Source of the DNA: Miniphocaeibacter sp012841535
GTDB taxonomy: Bacteria; Bacillota; Clostridia; Tissierellales; Peptoniphilaceae
NCBI RefSeq assembly: GCF_049274025.1
Contig: NZ_JBASRV010000039.1
Direction: 5' to 3' (one strand)
Length of the DNA: 47,417 nt
The position numbers and the translations under genes were made by a program. Below the pieces are notes generated by a model that saw only the letters and a list, made by a program, of their open reading frames with translations, searched no databases and was not told the origin of the DNA. This document shows positions 1 through 8,683 of the stretch, in pieces (positions within the stretch are counted from its first letter, which is position 1; each line of letters begins with the position of its first letter).

Positions 1-133
1 CTCCGATTGGTATTTTGTGGTGAATTTATTGTATCGGAAAATGGTTGTTATGTCTCTTTTTTTAAAATAAAATGGTGCTGGAGAAGATTTTCATTTTCCT
101 TCACCAATACCATAAATTATAGAACCAAAATAA

Positions 134-167
134 AAAAACCGATATTGCATTTGCAATATCGGTTTTT
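134..167 (-). terminator. Rho-independent terminator of the CWB2 glucosaminidase gene
   Basis: A perfect 15-bp inverted repeat (134-148 with 153-167, loop ATTT) sits directly after the stop codon of the minus-strand gene. On the minus strand the stem is followed by a run of T. The remaining left-edge bases (1-133) hold no supportable gene. Confidence 0.9.
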
Positions 168-168
168 C

Positions 169-1752
169 CTATTTGTCTAATAAGTTTTTTATACTAGCTT
201 CAAGTTTAGTATTTATAGAACTATTTCCACCTAAAATATACAAGGTGTTGATTTTATTTGAATTTAAGTAGTTAATTTGAGAAGTAGAAAGTCTATCTCC
301 ATCAACTAACAAGATAGGCGCTTCAAGTTTTTTAGATAAAACAGTTCCCATTAAAGCATCTGCATAATTGTTACCAGAAGCTGTTAAAACAAAATCCGTT
401 TCCCTATAGTATGAATTTGCTATTGAAATAGATGTTGTGTACCTATCTGAACCGGAAATTCTAGAGACTTTTTTACCTAATTTCTTAAGATTATCTCCAA
501 TAGAAGCACTTACGGAATTTACTCCCCCTACAATAATAACCTCACTTGCATTATTTAAAATCTTATTTACAGAATTTGTTAAATTTTTCCCATCAGTTAA
601 AACTAAGGAATACCCGTTTTTTAAAGCTACAGGAGCTATACTTAAAGAATCGGCAAAGGAATTTCCATTTACTAAAATTACCTTAGAATTATTTGTTGAT
701 TTTTCAGCAACTAAAGCAGAGGTATCATATCTGTCAGGTCCTACTATATCAACTATTTCTATATTTTTATTCCTTACAGTATTTTTAAAACTACTAGGTA
801 AGGAGTTTCCACCAACGGTGTATATAGTTTTAATACTACCTGAATTAACTGCAGAGTTAATTTCTGAAGTAACGGAATTTGGTTTATTAATAAATAGTTT
901 AGCATCTAATTGACCAGCTAATATAGAAGCGATAATTGTATCAGGAAAACTTTGTCCAGAAGAAATTATTATAGTATCTGAACTTATTCCTGCTGCATTA
1001 TTTATTAATTTAGCTGTTTCATATCTGTCTGAACCGGCATATCGTATAACTGTTGAGTAAGGAAAGGTATAAAGTTCATTCATGTACTTTACAATATCTT
1101 CACCATATGTTTCACTAGGGGCCCAATTAGCACCAAGGGATTCAACAGTTGGACATTTACCAAAAATAGATGAGAAATGTCTAGGGTCAGTTGTTGTTCC
1201 GTTTCTTTTTAAAGCCGATACATTATAAGAATTTCCATTACCTTCTTCAATATACCAATTGTGTAAATCGGCAGAATATTTAGGGTAATCGGATTTTCCG
1301 GCATATAATGCTAAATGATCTACTTGAGCATAAATTCCATCAGACCAAGAGTTAAATCTTTTATGAGCTTCTCCATCATAGTCGCCACCACCAGCGGAAT
1401 TTTTCATTCCACATGGATTGTTATAGCTTGCATCTAAAACACCGGTAAATTTCATAAAATTTGTTTCTTTGGCCGATTGTGTATAGGTTACAGCTGGATC
1501 AACACCTCTTGCAAGGGATATATTATAGAAATCATTTGCTAAGTCAATAAATAATTGATTAGCACCTTTACTTTTAGCCCATTGCTTCATTTGATAAATA
1601 GTAGTTGTTGGTTTTCCTACTATGGGAGTTGAAGTAGTCGGTAAGCTACCATTATCGTTATTAGTTTCATTAGCCAAGGAAGTACTTGGAATTGAAATTA
1701 ATAAAGAAAATACCATTAAATAACTTAAAAATCGTTTTATATTTTTGTTCAT
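169..1752 (-). CDS. Secreted glucosaminidase with three CWB2 cell-wall-binding repeats
   Basis: A 527-residue exported peptidoglycan hydrolase. Residues 1-28 form a signal peptide (NKNIKR, hydrophobic core, then SLANE). Residues about 50-225 look like a GH73-type endo-beta-N-acetylglucosaminidase; the glutamate in TQSAKETNF (E96) is the likely acid catalyst, followed by NNPCGMK. Residues about 235-527 carry three cell-wall-binding type 2 repeats, each opening with GSDRY or GPDRY and containing VGG motifs. In Clostridioides difficile three CWB2 repeats anchor Cwp proteins non-covalently to a wall polymer, so the enzyme probably stays on the cell surface. The start is supported by AGGAGGG just upstream. 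It is monocistronic with its own terminator. The family of the C-terminal half is certain; the exact bond cleaved is inferred. Confidence 0.88.
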   Translation of the reverse strand: MNKNIKRFLSYLMVFSLLISIPSTSLANETNNDNGSLPTTSTPIVGKPTTTIYQMKQWAKSKGANQLFIDLANDFYNISLARGVDPAVTYTQSAKETNFMKFTGVLDASYNNPCGMKNSAGGGDYDGEAHKRFNSWSDGIYAQVDHLALYAGKSDYPKYSADLHNWYIEEGNGNSYNVSALKRNGTTTDPRHFSSIFGKCPTVESLGANWAPSETYGEDIVKYMNELYTFPYSTVIRYAGSDRYETAKLINNAAGISSDTIIISSGQSFPDTIIASILAGQLDAKLFINKPNSVTSEINSAVNSGSIKTIYTVGGNSLPSSFKNTVRNKNIEIVDIVGPDRYDTSALVAEKSTNNSKVILVNGNSFADSLSIAPVALKNGYSLVLTDGKNLTNSVNKILNNASEVIIVGGVNSVSASIGDNLKKLGKKVSRISGSDRYTTSISIANSYYRETDFVLTASGNNYADALMGTVLSKKLEAPILLVDGDRLSTSQINYLNSNKINTLYILGGNSSINTKLEASIKNLLDK

Positions 1753-1830
1753 AAAGCCCTCCTTCTAAAACTATATTATAATTTTGTAAAATATGCAAAA
1801 AATTAATATTTTAAAATAGTTATAAAGATG

Positions 1831-1859
1831 TTGACAAAGTGGAATAGATATATTAAAAT
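1831..1859 (+). promoter_or_regulatory. Sigma-A promoter of the zinc efflux operon
   Basis: TTGACA at 1831-1836 and TAAAAT at 1854-1859 are separated by exactly 17 bp. Transcription should start near 1866, placing the start inside the operator that follows. Confidence 0.75.
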
Positions 1860-1870
1860 TGAATTATCAA

Positions 1871-1886
1871 ATGAACAACTATTCAT
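1871..1886 (+). promoter_or_regulatory. ArsR/SmtB-family operator
   Basis: The inverted repeat ATGAA-N6-TTCAT overlaps the expected transcription start. It closely resembles the known SmtB/CzrA/CadC operator core (TGAACA..TATTCA). Repressor binding here would block transcription until metal is bound. The match is visible; the binding is inferred. Confidence 0.7.
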
Positions 1887-1907
1887 ATATTAAAATGAGG
1901 AGGAAAT

Positions 1908-2267
1908 ATGGACTGTAAAAAAATATTATCGGAAAATGGAAATTTTATAGATAAGAACACTTCATTAAAGGTTTTTGAAAACCTGCCAAAAGATGAGGAT
2001 ATTTATGATTTAGCAGATTTTTATAAATTGTTTTCCGATTCAACTAGATTGAAAATTCTAATTGCTTTAGAGGATGAGGAATTATGCGTAAGTGATTTGG
2101 CTACTATTTTAGACATGGGTCAGTCAGCAATTTCCCACCAATTACGTGTTTTAAAACAAGGTAGACTTGTAAAAAATCGTCGAGATGGAAAGGTAATATA
2201 TTATCAATTAGATGATGACCATATTAAGGAAATAATTAGTAGTGGTTTAGATCATATAAGGGAGTAG
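1908..2267 (+). CDS. ArsR/SmtB-family metal-sensing repressor (zinc type)
   Basis: A 119-residue winged-helix repressor that should derepress the adjacent efflux ATPase when metal is in excess. The recognition helix lies around QSAISHQLRVLKQ (residues 72-84) and the wing around RRDGKVIYY. The C-terminal helix keeps the alpha-5 zinc site: D103, H105, H116 and E119 have exactly the spacing of SmtB D104/H106/H117/E120. In the alpha-3 region (ELCVSDL) only C60 is present, with C3 near the N-terminus, so the full cysteine site of CadC (Cd/Pb) is not complete. This favours Zn or Co sensing. An AGGAGG ribosome site precedes the ATG. It lies 8 bp before the ATPase gene. Confidence 0.9.
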   Translation: MDCKKILSENGNFIDKNTSLKVFENLPKDEDIYDLADFYKLFSDSTRLKILIALEDEELCVSDLATILDMGQSAISHQLRVLKQGRLVKNRRDGKVIYYQLDDDHIKEIISSGLDHIRE

Positions 2268-2275
2268 GTGAGCTT

Positions 2276-4372
2276 GTGGTTGTATATTTAAGAGGGTTAA
2301 ACTGTGCAAATTGTGCAGGTAAAATTGAAAGGGAAATAAAAAATATACCTAATATTAAATTTGCAAATTTGAATTTTATAAATAAAACCCTATTAATAGA
2401 AGCAGTAGATGATGAGATGGAAGATGTTTTATTAAATGCTAAAAGTATTGTTAATAGAATAGAGCCAGATGTAGGTTTTGAAGTCTTAGAAGAGGATTAT
2501 GATATAGAGGAAGTTGAAGAAGAAACTGATGATTCTTCAAGATTTGAAATTATAAAAATGGTAGCAGCTGCTGCTTTACTACTAATATCCATATTTTTAA
2601 AAAATAAAAATATAATGGCTTCTACAGTTATTGGAATTACGTCATATATAATTGTAGGTTATAAAATTTTATATACAGCAGTAAGAAATATTTTAAAGGG
2701 AGAGGTTTTTGACGAAAACTTCCTAATGTCAATTGCTAGTTTAGGAGCAATTTTGATTGGAGAAATAACAGAAGGTATAGAAGTTATGTTGCTATATTCT
2801 GTAGGGGAATATTTACAGGATTTAGCTGTTGATAAATCTACAAGGTCAATAAAGTCCTTAGTTAAAATGAAACCTACTTTTGGTAATCTAGTAACAGGAG
2901 ATACTGTAAGAAAAGTAAACCCTAAGGTTTTACAAACAGGAGATATAATAAGAATACTACCTGGGGAAAAAGTTCCGGTAGATTCGCTAGTAATAAAGGG
3001 TAGCTCCTCCTTAGATACTTCTTCTATTACAGGAGAATCTATTCCTGTATATGTAGACATAGGTGATGAATTGGTTTCCGGCTCAATTAATAGTGAAGGT
3101 GTTTTAGAAGCTAGAGTTGAAAAAAGTTTTAAGGACTCAACAGTTAGTCAAATACTGGAAATGGTACAAAATGCAAGTAGTAGAAAATCTAAAACAGAAA
3201 ACTTTATTACCGTATTTGCAAAATACTATACTCCAATTGTAGTTATTTTAGCAGCGATAATTGCAATTTTCCCACCACTTATTACTGGTGCTGGCTTTAA
3301 GGATTGGGTATATACAGCTTTAACATTTTTAGTTATTTCCTGTCCTTGTGCAATAGTTTTATCGGTACCATTGACTTATTTTGCAGCAATTGGTGTTGGC
3401 TCACGACATGGAATACTAATAAAGGGCTCAAACTATGTAGATACAATGTCTCAAGTTGATACAATTATTTTTGATAAAACAGGAACTTTAACAAAGGGAG
3501 AATTTAAAGTTACTAATATAATTGGTAAAAATAATAATGAAGAATTAATTATAAAAGTAGCAAAAAAATTGGAAGAACATTCAAATCATCCTATTGCAAA
3601 ATCCATAAAAGAATATTATCCAAGGGAAGTGGATTTAAATATTGAAAACATTACAGAAGTTCCAGGTAGAGGAATATCAGGTAAATTAGATAATCAAATA
3701 GTTCTTTTAGGAAATGAAAGACTGTTAGAAGAAAATGGTATAAAAGCGGAAAAAGTTAATTCCATTGGAACAGTTCTATATTTAGCAATTGGAAAAGAAT
3801 ATATAGGCTCAATAGAAATAAATGATTCTATTAAAGATGATACTGTTAAGTCATTAAGGGATTTAAGAAATCTTGGTGTAAAAAAATTATTAATGCTAAC
3901 AGGAGATAGGGAAGAAGTAGCTAATGACATAGCTAATAAACTAAATTTAGATGGATTTAAAGCAGGATTACTACCACAGGATAAGGTAAGTAATTTTGAA
4001 GATATAAAAAACAAGGCAGAGGGTAAGGTTGCCTTTGTTGGTGATGGTACTAATGATGCACCTGTTTTAAGACTTTCAGATGTAGGTATTTCAATGGGAG
4101 AATTTGGCTCAGATGCAGCAATAGAATCCAGTGATGTTACAATTATGGGTGAAGAAATGAATAAGGTTCCTTTATTCATGAAAATTTCTAAGAAAACAAA
4201 AATTATAGCTATAGAAAACATTGTTTTTTCACTAGGAGTTAAGGTAATAGTTATGATTTTAGGTGTAATGGGATATGCAAATATGTCCATGGCTGTTTTT
4301 GCCGATGTAGGAGTAGCTTTGTTGGCAGTCTTAAATGCTATGAGGGTAATGTTAATAAAGGAAAATATTTAG
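2276..4372 (+). CDS. zntA: P1B-type heavy-metal ATPase (Zn/Cd/Pb exporter)
   Basis: A 698-residue metal-exporting P-type ATPase. In order it has a short HMA domain with GLNCANC (residues 7-13), an acidic linker (about 75-92, many Asp/Glu), membrane helices, the CPC transport motif (about 356-358), the phosphorylation motif DKTGTLT (D about 400), the HP motif in HSNHP, TGD, GDGTNDAP (about 588), and a last membrane helix with DVGVALLAVLNAMR, typical of P1B-2 zinc/cadmium/lead pumps. The GTG start at 2276 is preceded by GGAG and AGGTGAG overlapping the end of the repressor gene, so the two are probably co-translated. With an alpha-5-type zinc sensor next door, zinc is the likeliest physiological substrate. 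The alternative name cadA is equally used for this family. Confidence 0.92.
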   Translation: MVVYLRGLNCANCAGKIEREIKNIPNIKFANLNFINKTLLIEAVDDEMEDVLLNAKSIVNRIEPDVGFEVLEEDYDIEEVEEETDDSSRFEIIKMVAAAALLLISIFLKNKNIMASTVIGITSYIIVGYKILYTAVRNILKGEVFDENFLMSIASLGAILIGEITEGIEVMLLYSVGEYLQDLAVDKSTRSIKSLVKMKPTFGNLVTGDTVRKVNPKVLQTGDIIRILPGEKVPVDSLVIKGSSSLDTSSITGESIPVYVDIGDELVSGSINSEGVLEARVEKSFKDSTVSQILEMVQNASSRKSKTENFITVFAKYYTPIVVILAAIIAIFPPLITGAGFKDWVYTALTFLVISCPCAIVLSVPLTYFAAIGVGSRHGILIKGSNYVDTMSQVDTIIFDKTGTLTKGEFKVTNIIGKNNNEELIIKVAKKLEEHSNHPIAKSIKEYYPREVDLNIENITEVPGRGISGKLDNQIVLLGNERLLEENGIKAEKVNSIGTVLYLAIGKEYIGSIEINDSIKDDTVKSLRDLRNLGVKKLLMLTGDREEVANDIANKLNLDGFKAGLLPQDKVSNFEDIKNKAEGKVAFVGDGTNDAPVLRLSDVGISMGEFGSDAAIESSDVTIMGEEMNKVPLFMKISKKTKIIAIENIVFSLGVKVIVMILGVMGYANMSMAVFADVGVALLAVLNAMRVMLIKENI

Positions 4373-4392
4373 ACTATATTAGTTAAAATAAG

Positions 4393-4430
4393 AAATAGGA
4401 ATGAATTTTATATAAAATTCATTCCTATTT
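4393..4430. terminator. Bidirectional terminator between the efflux operon and the DUF3841 gene
   Basis: A long 18-bp inverted repeat (4393-4410 with 4413-4430) lies between two convergent genes, with T-rich sequence on both sides, so it can stop transcription from either direction. Confidence 0.8.
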
Positions 4431-4433
4431 TTA

Positions 4434-5045
4434 TTATATAATTAGGTTTTTTTCTTTTAAATAATATTTAAGGGGAATACTATTACCGTATTCTACTATT
4501 TCTAAAATATTTTCTTTTTTTATCTCCCAAATATTTCCCTGTAAAGAAAAATTTGTAGAATCTTTAATATCAAAAATTCTATGCCAACTTGATATTATTT
4601 CCTCTTGTTCTTCTTTATAGAAGTTTGAAATTTTACTATTAAAAATATCGTACTGACTATTTATACCTTTTTCTTTAAGATTTTTCCTGTATTTTATTAA
4701 ATCCTCTTCGTTTTTTGGAAGATAAATAAGATTTAGAACATAGTCCCATTTTCCTCCATCAAAGAGTATTATTTCATTATCAGGAATATCAAGTATATAG
4801 ACTATTTCTGTTTCAGTAGGCCTAAAAGTAGCTTCAACACTTGTACTACACCATATTGGGTACTCTACATCAGAAGGTTTCGGAACTATTTTATTTGCTT
4901 CTTTAACAAACCAATCGTAACATCTAAGAAAAATATCGGAAATATCATCAAAATGGTCCTCTATATATTTCTTCTTATTAATAAATCTTCCATATTTTTC
5001 AATTGACTCTAAGGATTTTATATCCTGACATGTATATAAGAGCAT
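4434..5045 (-). CDS. DUF3841-family protein of unknown function
   Basis: A 203-residue soluble protein. Pattern features recall DUF3841: a start such as LLYTCQ, YDWFVKE, the PIWCS segment, a string of Glu/Phe/Arg residues (SVEATFRP), DNEIILFD, a tryptophan-containing DYVLNLIYLP segment, and a late SSWHRIFD motif. No signal peptide or membrane helix is seen. DUF3841 proteins have no established biochemical role. The gene is monocistronic and an AGGGA-type ribosome site precedes the ATG. Family assignment is from memory of the motif order, without a profile search. Confidence 0.7.
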   Translation of the reverse strand: MLLYTCQDIKSLESIEKYGRFINKKKYIEDHFDDISDIFLRCYDWFVKEANKIVPKPSDVEYPIWCSTSVEATFRPTETEIVYILDIPDNEIILFDGGKWDYVLNLIYLPKNEEDLIKYRKNLKEKGINSQYDIFNSKISNFYKEEQEEIISSWHRIFDIKDSTNFSLQGNIWEIKKENILEIVEYGNSIPLKYYLKEKNLII

Positions 5046-5228
5046 AGTCCCTCCTTGTAAAATAGTTTTAAGCCTGTATCTTGAATAATTTTGTTAATAT
5101 TTTAAAATCGTAAGGTATAATTACTTGGTTTTATTTTAACATACATAAAAAAATTAATATATAAATTATTATAAAAATTGATTTTATTGTATAATAAACA
5201 TTATATTGTAATTAAGGAGGAGAATATT

Positions 5229-6068
5229 ATGGCTTATGGAACGCAGGTTTGGATTACAGGAGCAAATGGAAGAATTGGTAGAGAACTAACTAAGTTATTA
5301 AATCCAATGGATTATGAAATATTTGCAACAGATATTGATGAAGTTGATATTACAGATTCAAAAAGAGTAAATATTTTTGTCGATATTAATAGACCAGATA
5401 TAATTATTAATTGTGCAGGTTTAACAGATGTTGAAATGTGTGAAGAAAACATAGAAATGGCTTTTAGGGTAAATGCCATAGGAGCTAAAAATTTAGCAAT
5501 AGCTGCTAATAGGATTAATGCAAAGATTATACAATTATCAACAGATGATGTATTTAGTGGAGATAGTAAAAGTCCTTACAGAGAATATGACTTAACCAAT
5601 CCTCAAACGGTATATGGAAAGTCAAAGGCCTTAGGAGAGGAATATATTAAGCAATTTTCCCATACCTACTTTATTTTAAGAAGTTCTTGGTTGTATGGTG
5701 GTGGAAACAAGTATGTGGAAAATATTATTGAGGAAGCAAAGAAAAATGGAAAGGTAGTTGTAGCTTCAAATCAAATAGGAAGTCCAACTAGTTCTATTGA
5801 ACTTGCTAAATTTATTTTAGAGATTATAGATTCCTACGATTATGGCTTGTATCATGCTGCCTGTGAGGGAAAATGTAGTAGAAAAGAATTTGCAGAAAAA
5901 GTTTTGGAATTAACCAATATAAAGGCTGATGTTGAGGAAGTAGATAATCATACTGATTTCAATAGAAGGCCGAGTTATTCAGTTTTAGATAATTTTCTGT
6001 TAAGTATTACAAATATCTATAAATTTCCTAAATGGGAAGAGGCATTAAAAGATTATATAAATAAGTAG
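5229..6068 (+). CDS. rmlD: RmlD-like NAD(P)-dependent sugar-nucleotide reductase
   Basis: A 279-residue extended short-chain reductase. The Rossmann motif TGANGRIG is at residues about 9-16, the substrate-binding STDDVF segment follows, and the catalytic YGKSK (YxxxK) sits mid-protein. This matches dTDP-4-dehydrorhamnose reductase, which makes dTDP-L-rhamnose. An in-frame upstream ATG at 5178 exists, but AAGGAGG at 5214-5220 points to the ATG at 5229, where similarity begins. None of rmlA, rmlB or rmlC is nearby, so the true substrate may be a different sugar nucleotide or another carbonyl compound. The next gene, a transporter, starts 8 bp downstream, so they form an operon. Confidence 0.8.
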   Translation: MAYGTQVWITGANGRIGRELTKLLNPMDYEIFATDIDEVDITDSKRVNIFVDINRPDIIINCAGLTDVEMCEENIEMAFRVNAIGAKNLAIAANRINAKIIQLSTDDVFSGDSKSPYREYDLTNPQTVYGKSKALGEEYIKQFSHTYFILRSSWLYGGGNKYVENIIEEAKKNGKVVVASNQIGSPTSSIELAKFILEIIDSYDYGLYHAACEGKCSRKEFAEKVLELTNIKADVEEVDNHTDFNRRPSYSVLDNFLLSITNIYKFPKWEEALKDYINK

Positions 6069-6076
6069 GTGAGGAA

Positions 6077-7336
6077 ATGGAAAAAAAGGAAAGAAAAAAA
6101 TTAGGATTGACCAGTAAAATTTTTATAGCATTAATTACTGGGGCAATTTTAGGAATTATTATAAATAAATTTTCTACGAGTGAATTTATTAGCAAATATA
6201 TTGTAGAAGGTGTACTTTATGTAACAGGGCAAGGATTTATTAGAGGAATGCAAATGCTTGTTGTACCACTGGTATTCGCTTCTTTAGTTACAGGAAGTAT
6301 GAGTATGGGAGATACAACGAAACTTGGAAAAATTGGAATAAAAACCATGGCATTTTACCTAGTAACAACGGCCTTAGCTATAGCAATAGCCTTAGGTGTG
6401 GCTAGTGTAATAAATCCGGGCTTGAATTTAAACTTACCCTTGCCAGAAACAGGCGTAGGAGAAGTTGCCGAAAGTATGGATATGAGAGAAACTATTTTAA
6501 ATATTATTCCAACAAATCCAATATCTGCAATGGCTAATGGAGAAATGTTACAAATTATTATATTCGCCTTAATTGTAGGAATAATACTTGCAAGATTAGG
6601 AGAAAAAGCAAAGGGTTTTGCCAATATAATGGTGGAATTAAACGATATAATGATGGATATGACCATGCTTGTTATGAAATTTGCACCTATAGGAGTATTT
6701 TCTTTAATAACGAGAACTTTTTCAAATATAGGTTTAGATGCTATTACACCGCTGTTTAAATATATGATTTCAGTAATATCCGGTTTAGGAATACAATTAT
6801 TCTTAGTATACTTGGTATTATTATTTGCACTAGCTAGGGTTAATCCATTTAAGTTTTTAAGGAAATTCTCTCCAGTTATGGGTTTTGCTTTTTCTACAGC
6901 AAGTTCAAATGCTACTATTCCACTTAATATAAACAAGTTGGAAGAAATGGGAGTTTCAAAAAAGGTATCATCTTTTACAATTCCCCTTGGTGCTACTATA
7001 AACATGGATGGAACTGCAATAATGCAAGGTGTTGCAGTAATTTTTATAGCACAGGCCTATGGAATAAATCTTTCTATAGCTGACTATGGAACGGTTATTT
7101 TAGCTGCTACGCTAGCATCTGTTGGAACAGCAGGAATTCCTTCAGTAGGATTGGTAACCTTGACTATGGTATTAAACTCAGTAGGATTACCAACGGAAGG
7201 TATAGCTTTAATAATGGGAATAGATAGAATTTTAGATATGGCAAGAACTGCTATTAATATTACAGGAGATGCTGTTTGCTCAACTGTAATTGCAAAACAA
7301 GAAGGGTTACTTAATTTAGATAGGTTTAATTCCTAA
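6077..7336 (+). CDS. Dicarboxylate/amino-acid:cation symporter (DAACS family)
   Basis: A 419-residue integral membrane transporter of the GltP/GltT/DctA family, coupling Na+ or H+ to uptake of glutamate, aspartate, serine or C4-dicarboxylates. It has about eight hydrophobic segments, the serine-rich re-entrant loop around FSTASSNATIPL, the cation/substrate motif NMDGT with following GVAVIFIAQ, and a final substrate-binding helix with DRILDMARTAINITGD; the Asp-Arg-Thr-Asn pattern there contacts the substrate in the family. GTGAGG precedes the ATG. Substrate choice cannot be read reliably from sequence. It is downstream of the rmlD-like gene and ends at a shared terminator. Confidence 0.9.
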   Translation: MEKKERKKLGLTSKIFIALITGAILGIIINKFSTSEFISKYIVEGVLYVTGQGFIRGMQMLVVPLVFASLVTGSMSMGDTTKLGKIGIKTMAFYLVTTALAIAIALGVASVINPGLNLNLPLPETGVGEVAESMDMRETILNIIPTNPISAMANGEMLQIIIFALIVGIILARLGEKAKGFANIMVELNDIMMDMTMLVMKFAPIGVFSLITRTFSNIGLDAITPLFKYMISVISGLGIQLFLVYLVLLFALARVNPFKFLRKFSPVMGFAFSTASSNATIPLNINKLEEMGVSKKVSSFTIPLGATINMDGTAIMQGVAVIFIAQAYGINLSIADYGTVILAATLASVGTAGIPSVGLVTLTMVLNSVGLPTEGIALIMGIDRILDMARTAINITGDAVCSTVIAKQEGLLNLDRFNS

Positions 7337-7380
7337 GGATTTTTAAATAAGTAATTGCGAAATTAAGTTATTAATATAAA

Positions 7381-7416
7381 AAAGGAGTATTTATCGATAA
7401 AGATAAATGCTCCTTT
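7381..7416. terminator. Bidirectional terminator between symporter and ald
   Basis: AAAGGAGTATTTATC pairs with GATAAATGCTCCTTT (one T-G wobble) between the two convergent genes, flanked by A and T runs. Confidence 0.85.
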
Positions 7417-7422
7417 TGAATT

Positions 7423-8535
7423 TTATAACAAACTAGATAAAGGTGTATAAATTTTTTCTTGGTCATCAGCTACTTGTTTAATTGTTAGTTTTCCATCTAT
7501 TGTGTTTACTCCCTTATAAATAGCTGAATTTTCCGAGGCTGCCTTTAATATTCCCTTATTAGCAATTTCTAAAGCATATGGCAAGGTACTATTAGTTAAG
7601 GCGTAAGTTGAAGTACGTGGAACTGCCCCAGGCATATTTGTAATTGCATAGTGGATTATACCATGTTTAATATAAGTTGGATTATCATGGGTACCAACTC
7701 TGTCAGTCGTTTCAAAAATTCCACCTTGGTCAATTGCAATATCAACAATAACAGAACCAGGTCTCATACTTTTTACCATTTCTTCAGTTACTAGTATTGG
7801 TGCTCGTTTTCCAGGTACTAAAACTGCACCTATTACTAAGTCAGCTTCAGCAACGGATTTTTTTATAGTGTAAGGATTGGAAATAAGGGTTTGAATTCCA
7901 TTTCCAAAAATATTTTCCAGCTCTGCTAAACGAGAGGTTTTAACATCTAATATAGTAACTCTAGCTCCAAGGCCTATAGCAACCTTGGCTGCATTTAAAC
8001 CGGAAACTCCACCACCGATAATAGTTACCTTTCCACGTTCTACACCTGGAACACCAGCTAATAGAATACCAGAGCCCTTATTTGTTTTTTGAAGGTATTG
8101 TGTACCAATTTGTGTTGCCATACGACCAGCTACTTCTGACATAGGTGTTAATAAAGGTAAACTACCATCAGGTAATTGTACAGTTTCATAAGCAACAGTT
8201 GTAATTTTCTTTTCTAAAAAAACATCGGTTAATTCATTATTAGGGGCTAAATGAAAGTAAGCAAATATAATTAAACCTTCATGTAAAAATTTATATTCTT
8301 CCTTAGCTGGTTCTTTAACCTTTATAACCATTTCCGAATTCCATACTTTAGCCGGATCATCTATAATTTTAGCGCCTACTTCTTCATATTCTTTATTTGG
8401 AAAGCCAGATTCTAAACCAGCATTTTTTTCTATTAATACTTCATGTCCTGCATTAATTAAAGCCATAGCACCAGCAGGTGTTAATGCCACACGATCTTCA
8501 TTATTTTTTATTTCTTTCAAAACACCAATTAGCAT
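7423..8535 (-). CDS. ald: Alanine dehydrogenase
   Basis: A 370-residue NAD-dependent enzyme interconverting L-alanine with pyruvate and ammonia. It aligns end to end with the family: N-terminal MLIGVLKEIKNNEDRVAL with the conserved Arg, KVKEP with the catalytic Lys, FAYFHLA with the catalytic His, MSEVAGRMA, the Rossmann motif GGGVSGLNAA, and VDIAIDQGG with the conserved Asp. AAGGAG precedes the ATG. The gene lies next to ddl and murF on the same strand but is separated from them by a terminator, so it is probably its own unit. It can supply or drain alanine, which those neighbours use as the D-isomer. In anaerobes it may act in alanine catabolism. Confidence 0.96.
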   Translation of the reverse strand: MLIGVLKEIKNNEDRVALTPAGAMALINAGHEVLIEKNAGLESGFPNKEYEEVGAKIIDDPAKVWNSEMVIKVKEPAKEEYKFLHEGLIIFAYFHLAPNNELTDVFLEKKITTVAYETVQLPDGSLPLLTPMSEVAGRMATQIGTQYLQKTNKGSGILLAGVPGVERGKVTIIGGGVSGLNAAKVAIGLGARVTILDVKTSRLAELENIFGNGIQTLISNPYTIKKSVAEADLVIGAVLVPGKRAPILVTEEMVKSMRPGSVIVDIAIDQGGIFETTDRVGTHDNPTYIKHGIIHYAITNMPGAVPRTSTYALTNSTLPYALEIANKGILKAASENSAIYKGVNTIDGKLTIKQVADDQEKIYTPLSSLL

Positions 8536-8648
8536 ATTGTTAAAGCTCCTTCTTTCTATTGTATTTTATTATTATACAATATTGTTATATGAAAAGCATA
8601 GCTTTATATAAAAAAATTAATCTTTTTAAAGTAATTTTACATAAAATA

Positions 8649-8683
8649 AAAAACAGAAATATTATTAAATAGTATTTCTGTTT
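8649..8683 (-). terminator. Terminator of the ddl-murF-yqxD operon
   Basis: AAACAGAAAT pairs with ATTTCTGTTT across the stop codon of the UPF0178 gene; the minus strand then reads through a T-rich run. It overlaps the last codons of the gene. Confidence 0.75.

Noticed and set aside
70..90. Possible minus-strand tRNA 3' end (TGGTGCTGGAGA reads as ...TCTCCAGCACCA)
   Set aside because: No T-loop GTTCGA-type sequence, anticodon arm or matching acceptor strand is found next to it.
1..180. Open plus-strand frame from the left edge to a stop near 180
   Set aside because: It runs through the perfect terminator of the minus-strand gene, has biased Phe/Trp/Arg/Cys content and no visible start, so it is not a supportable gene.
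437..913. 158-codon plus-strand frame opposite the CWB2 repeats
   Set aside because: It is the complement of an unmistakable CWB2 coding region, lacks a ribosome site and has low-complexity Phe/Ser/Leu composition.
3694..4290. 198-codon minus-strand frame opposite the metal ATPase
   Set aside because: It lies wholly inside the conserved catalytic part of the P-type ATPase; the composition is that of an antisense shadow.
6355..7005. 216-codon minus-strand frame opposite the symporter
   Set aside because: It mirrors conserved transporter helices and has no start signals of its own.
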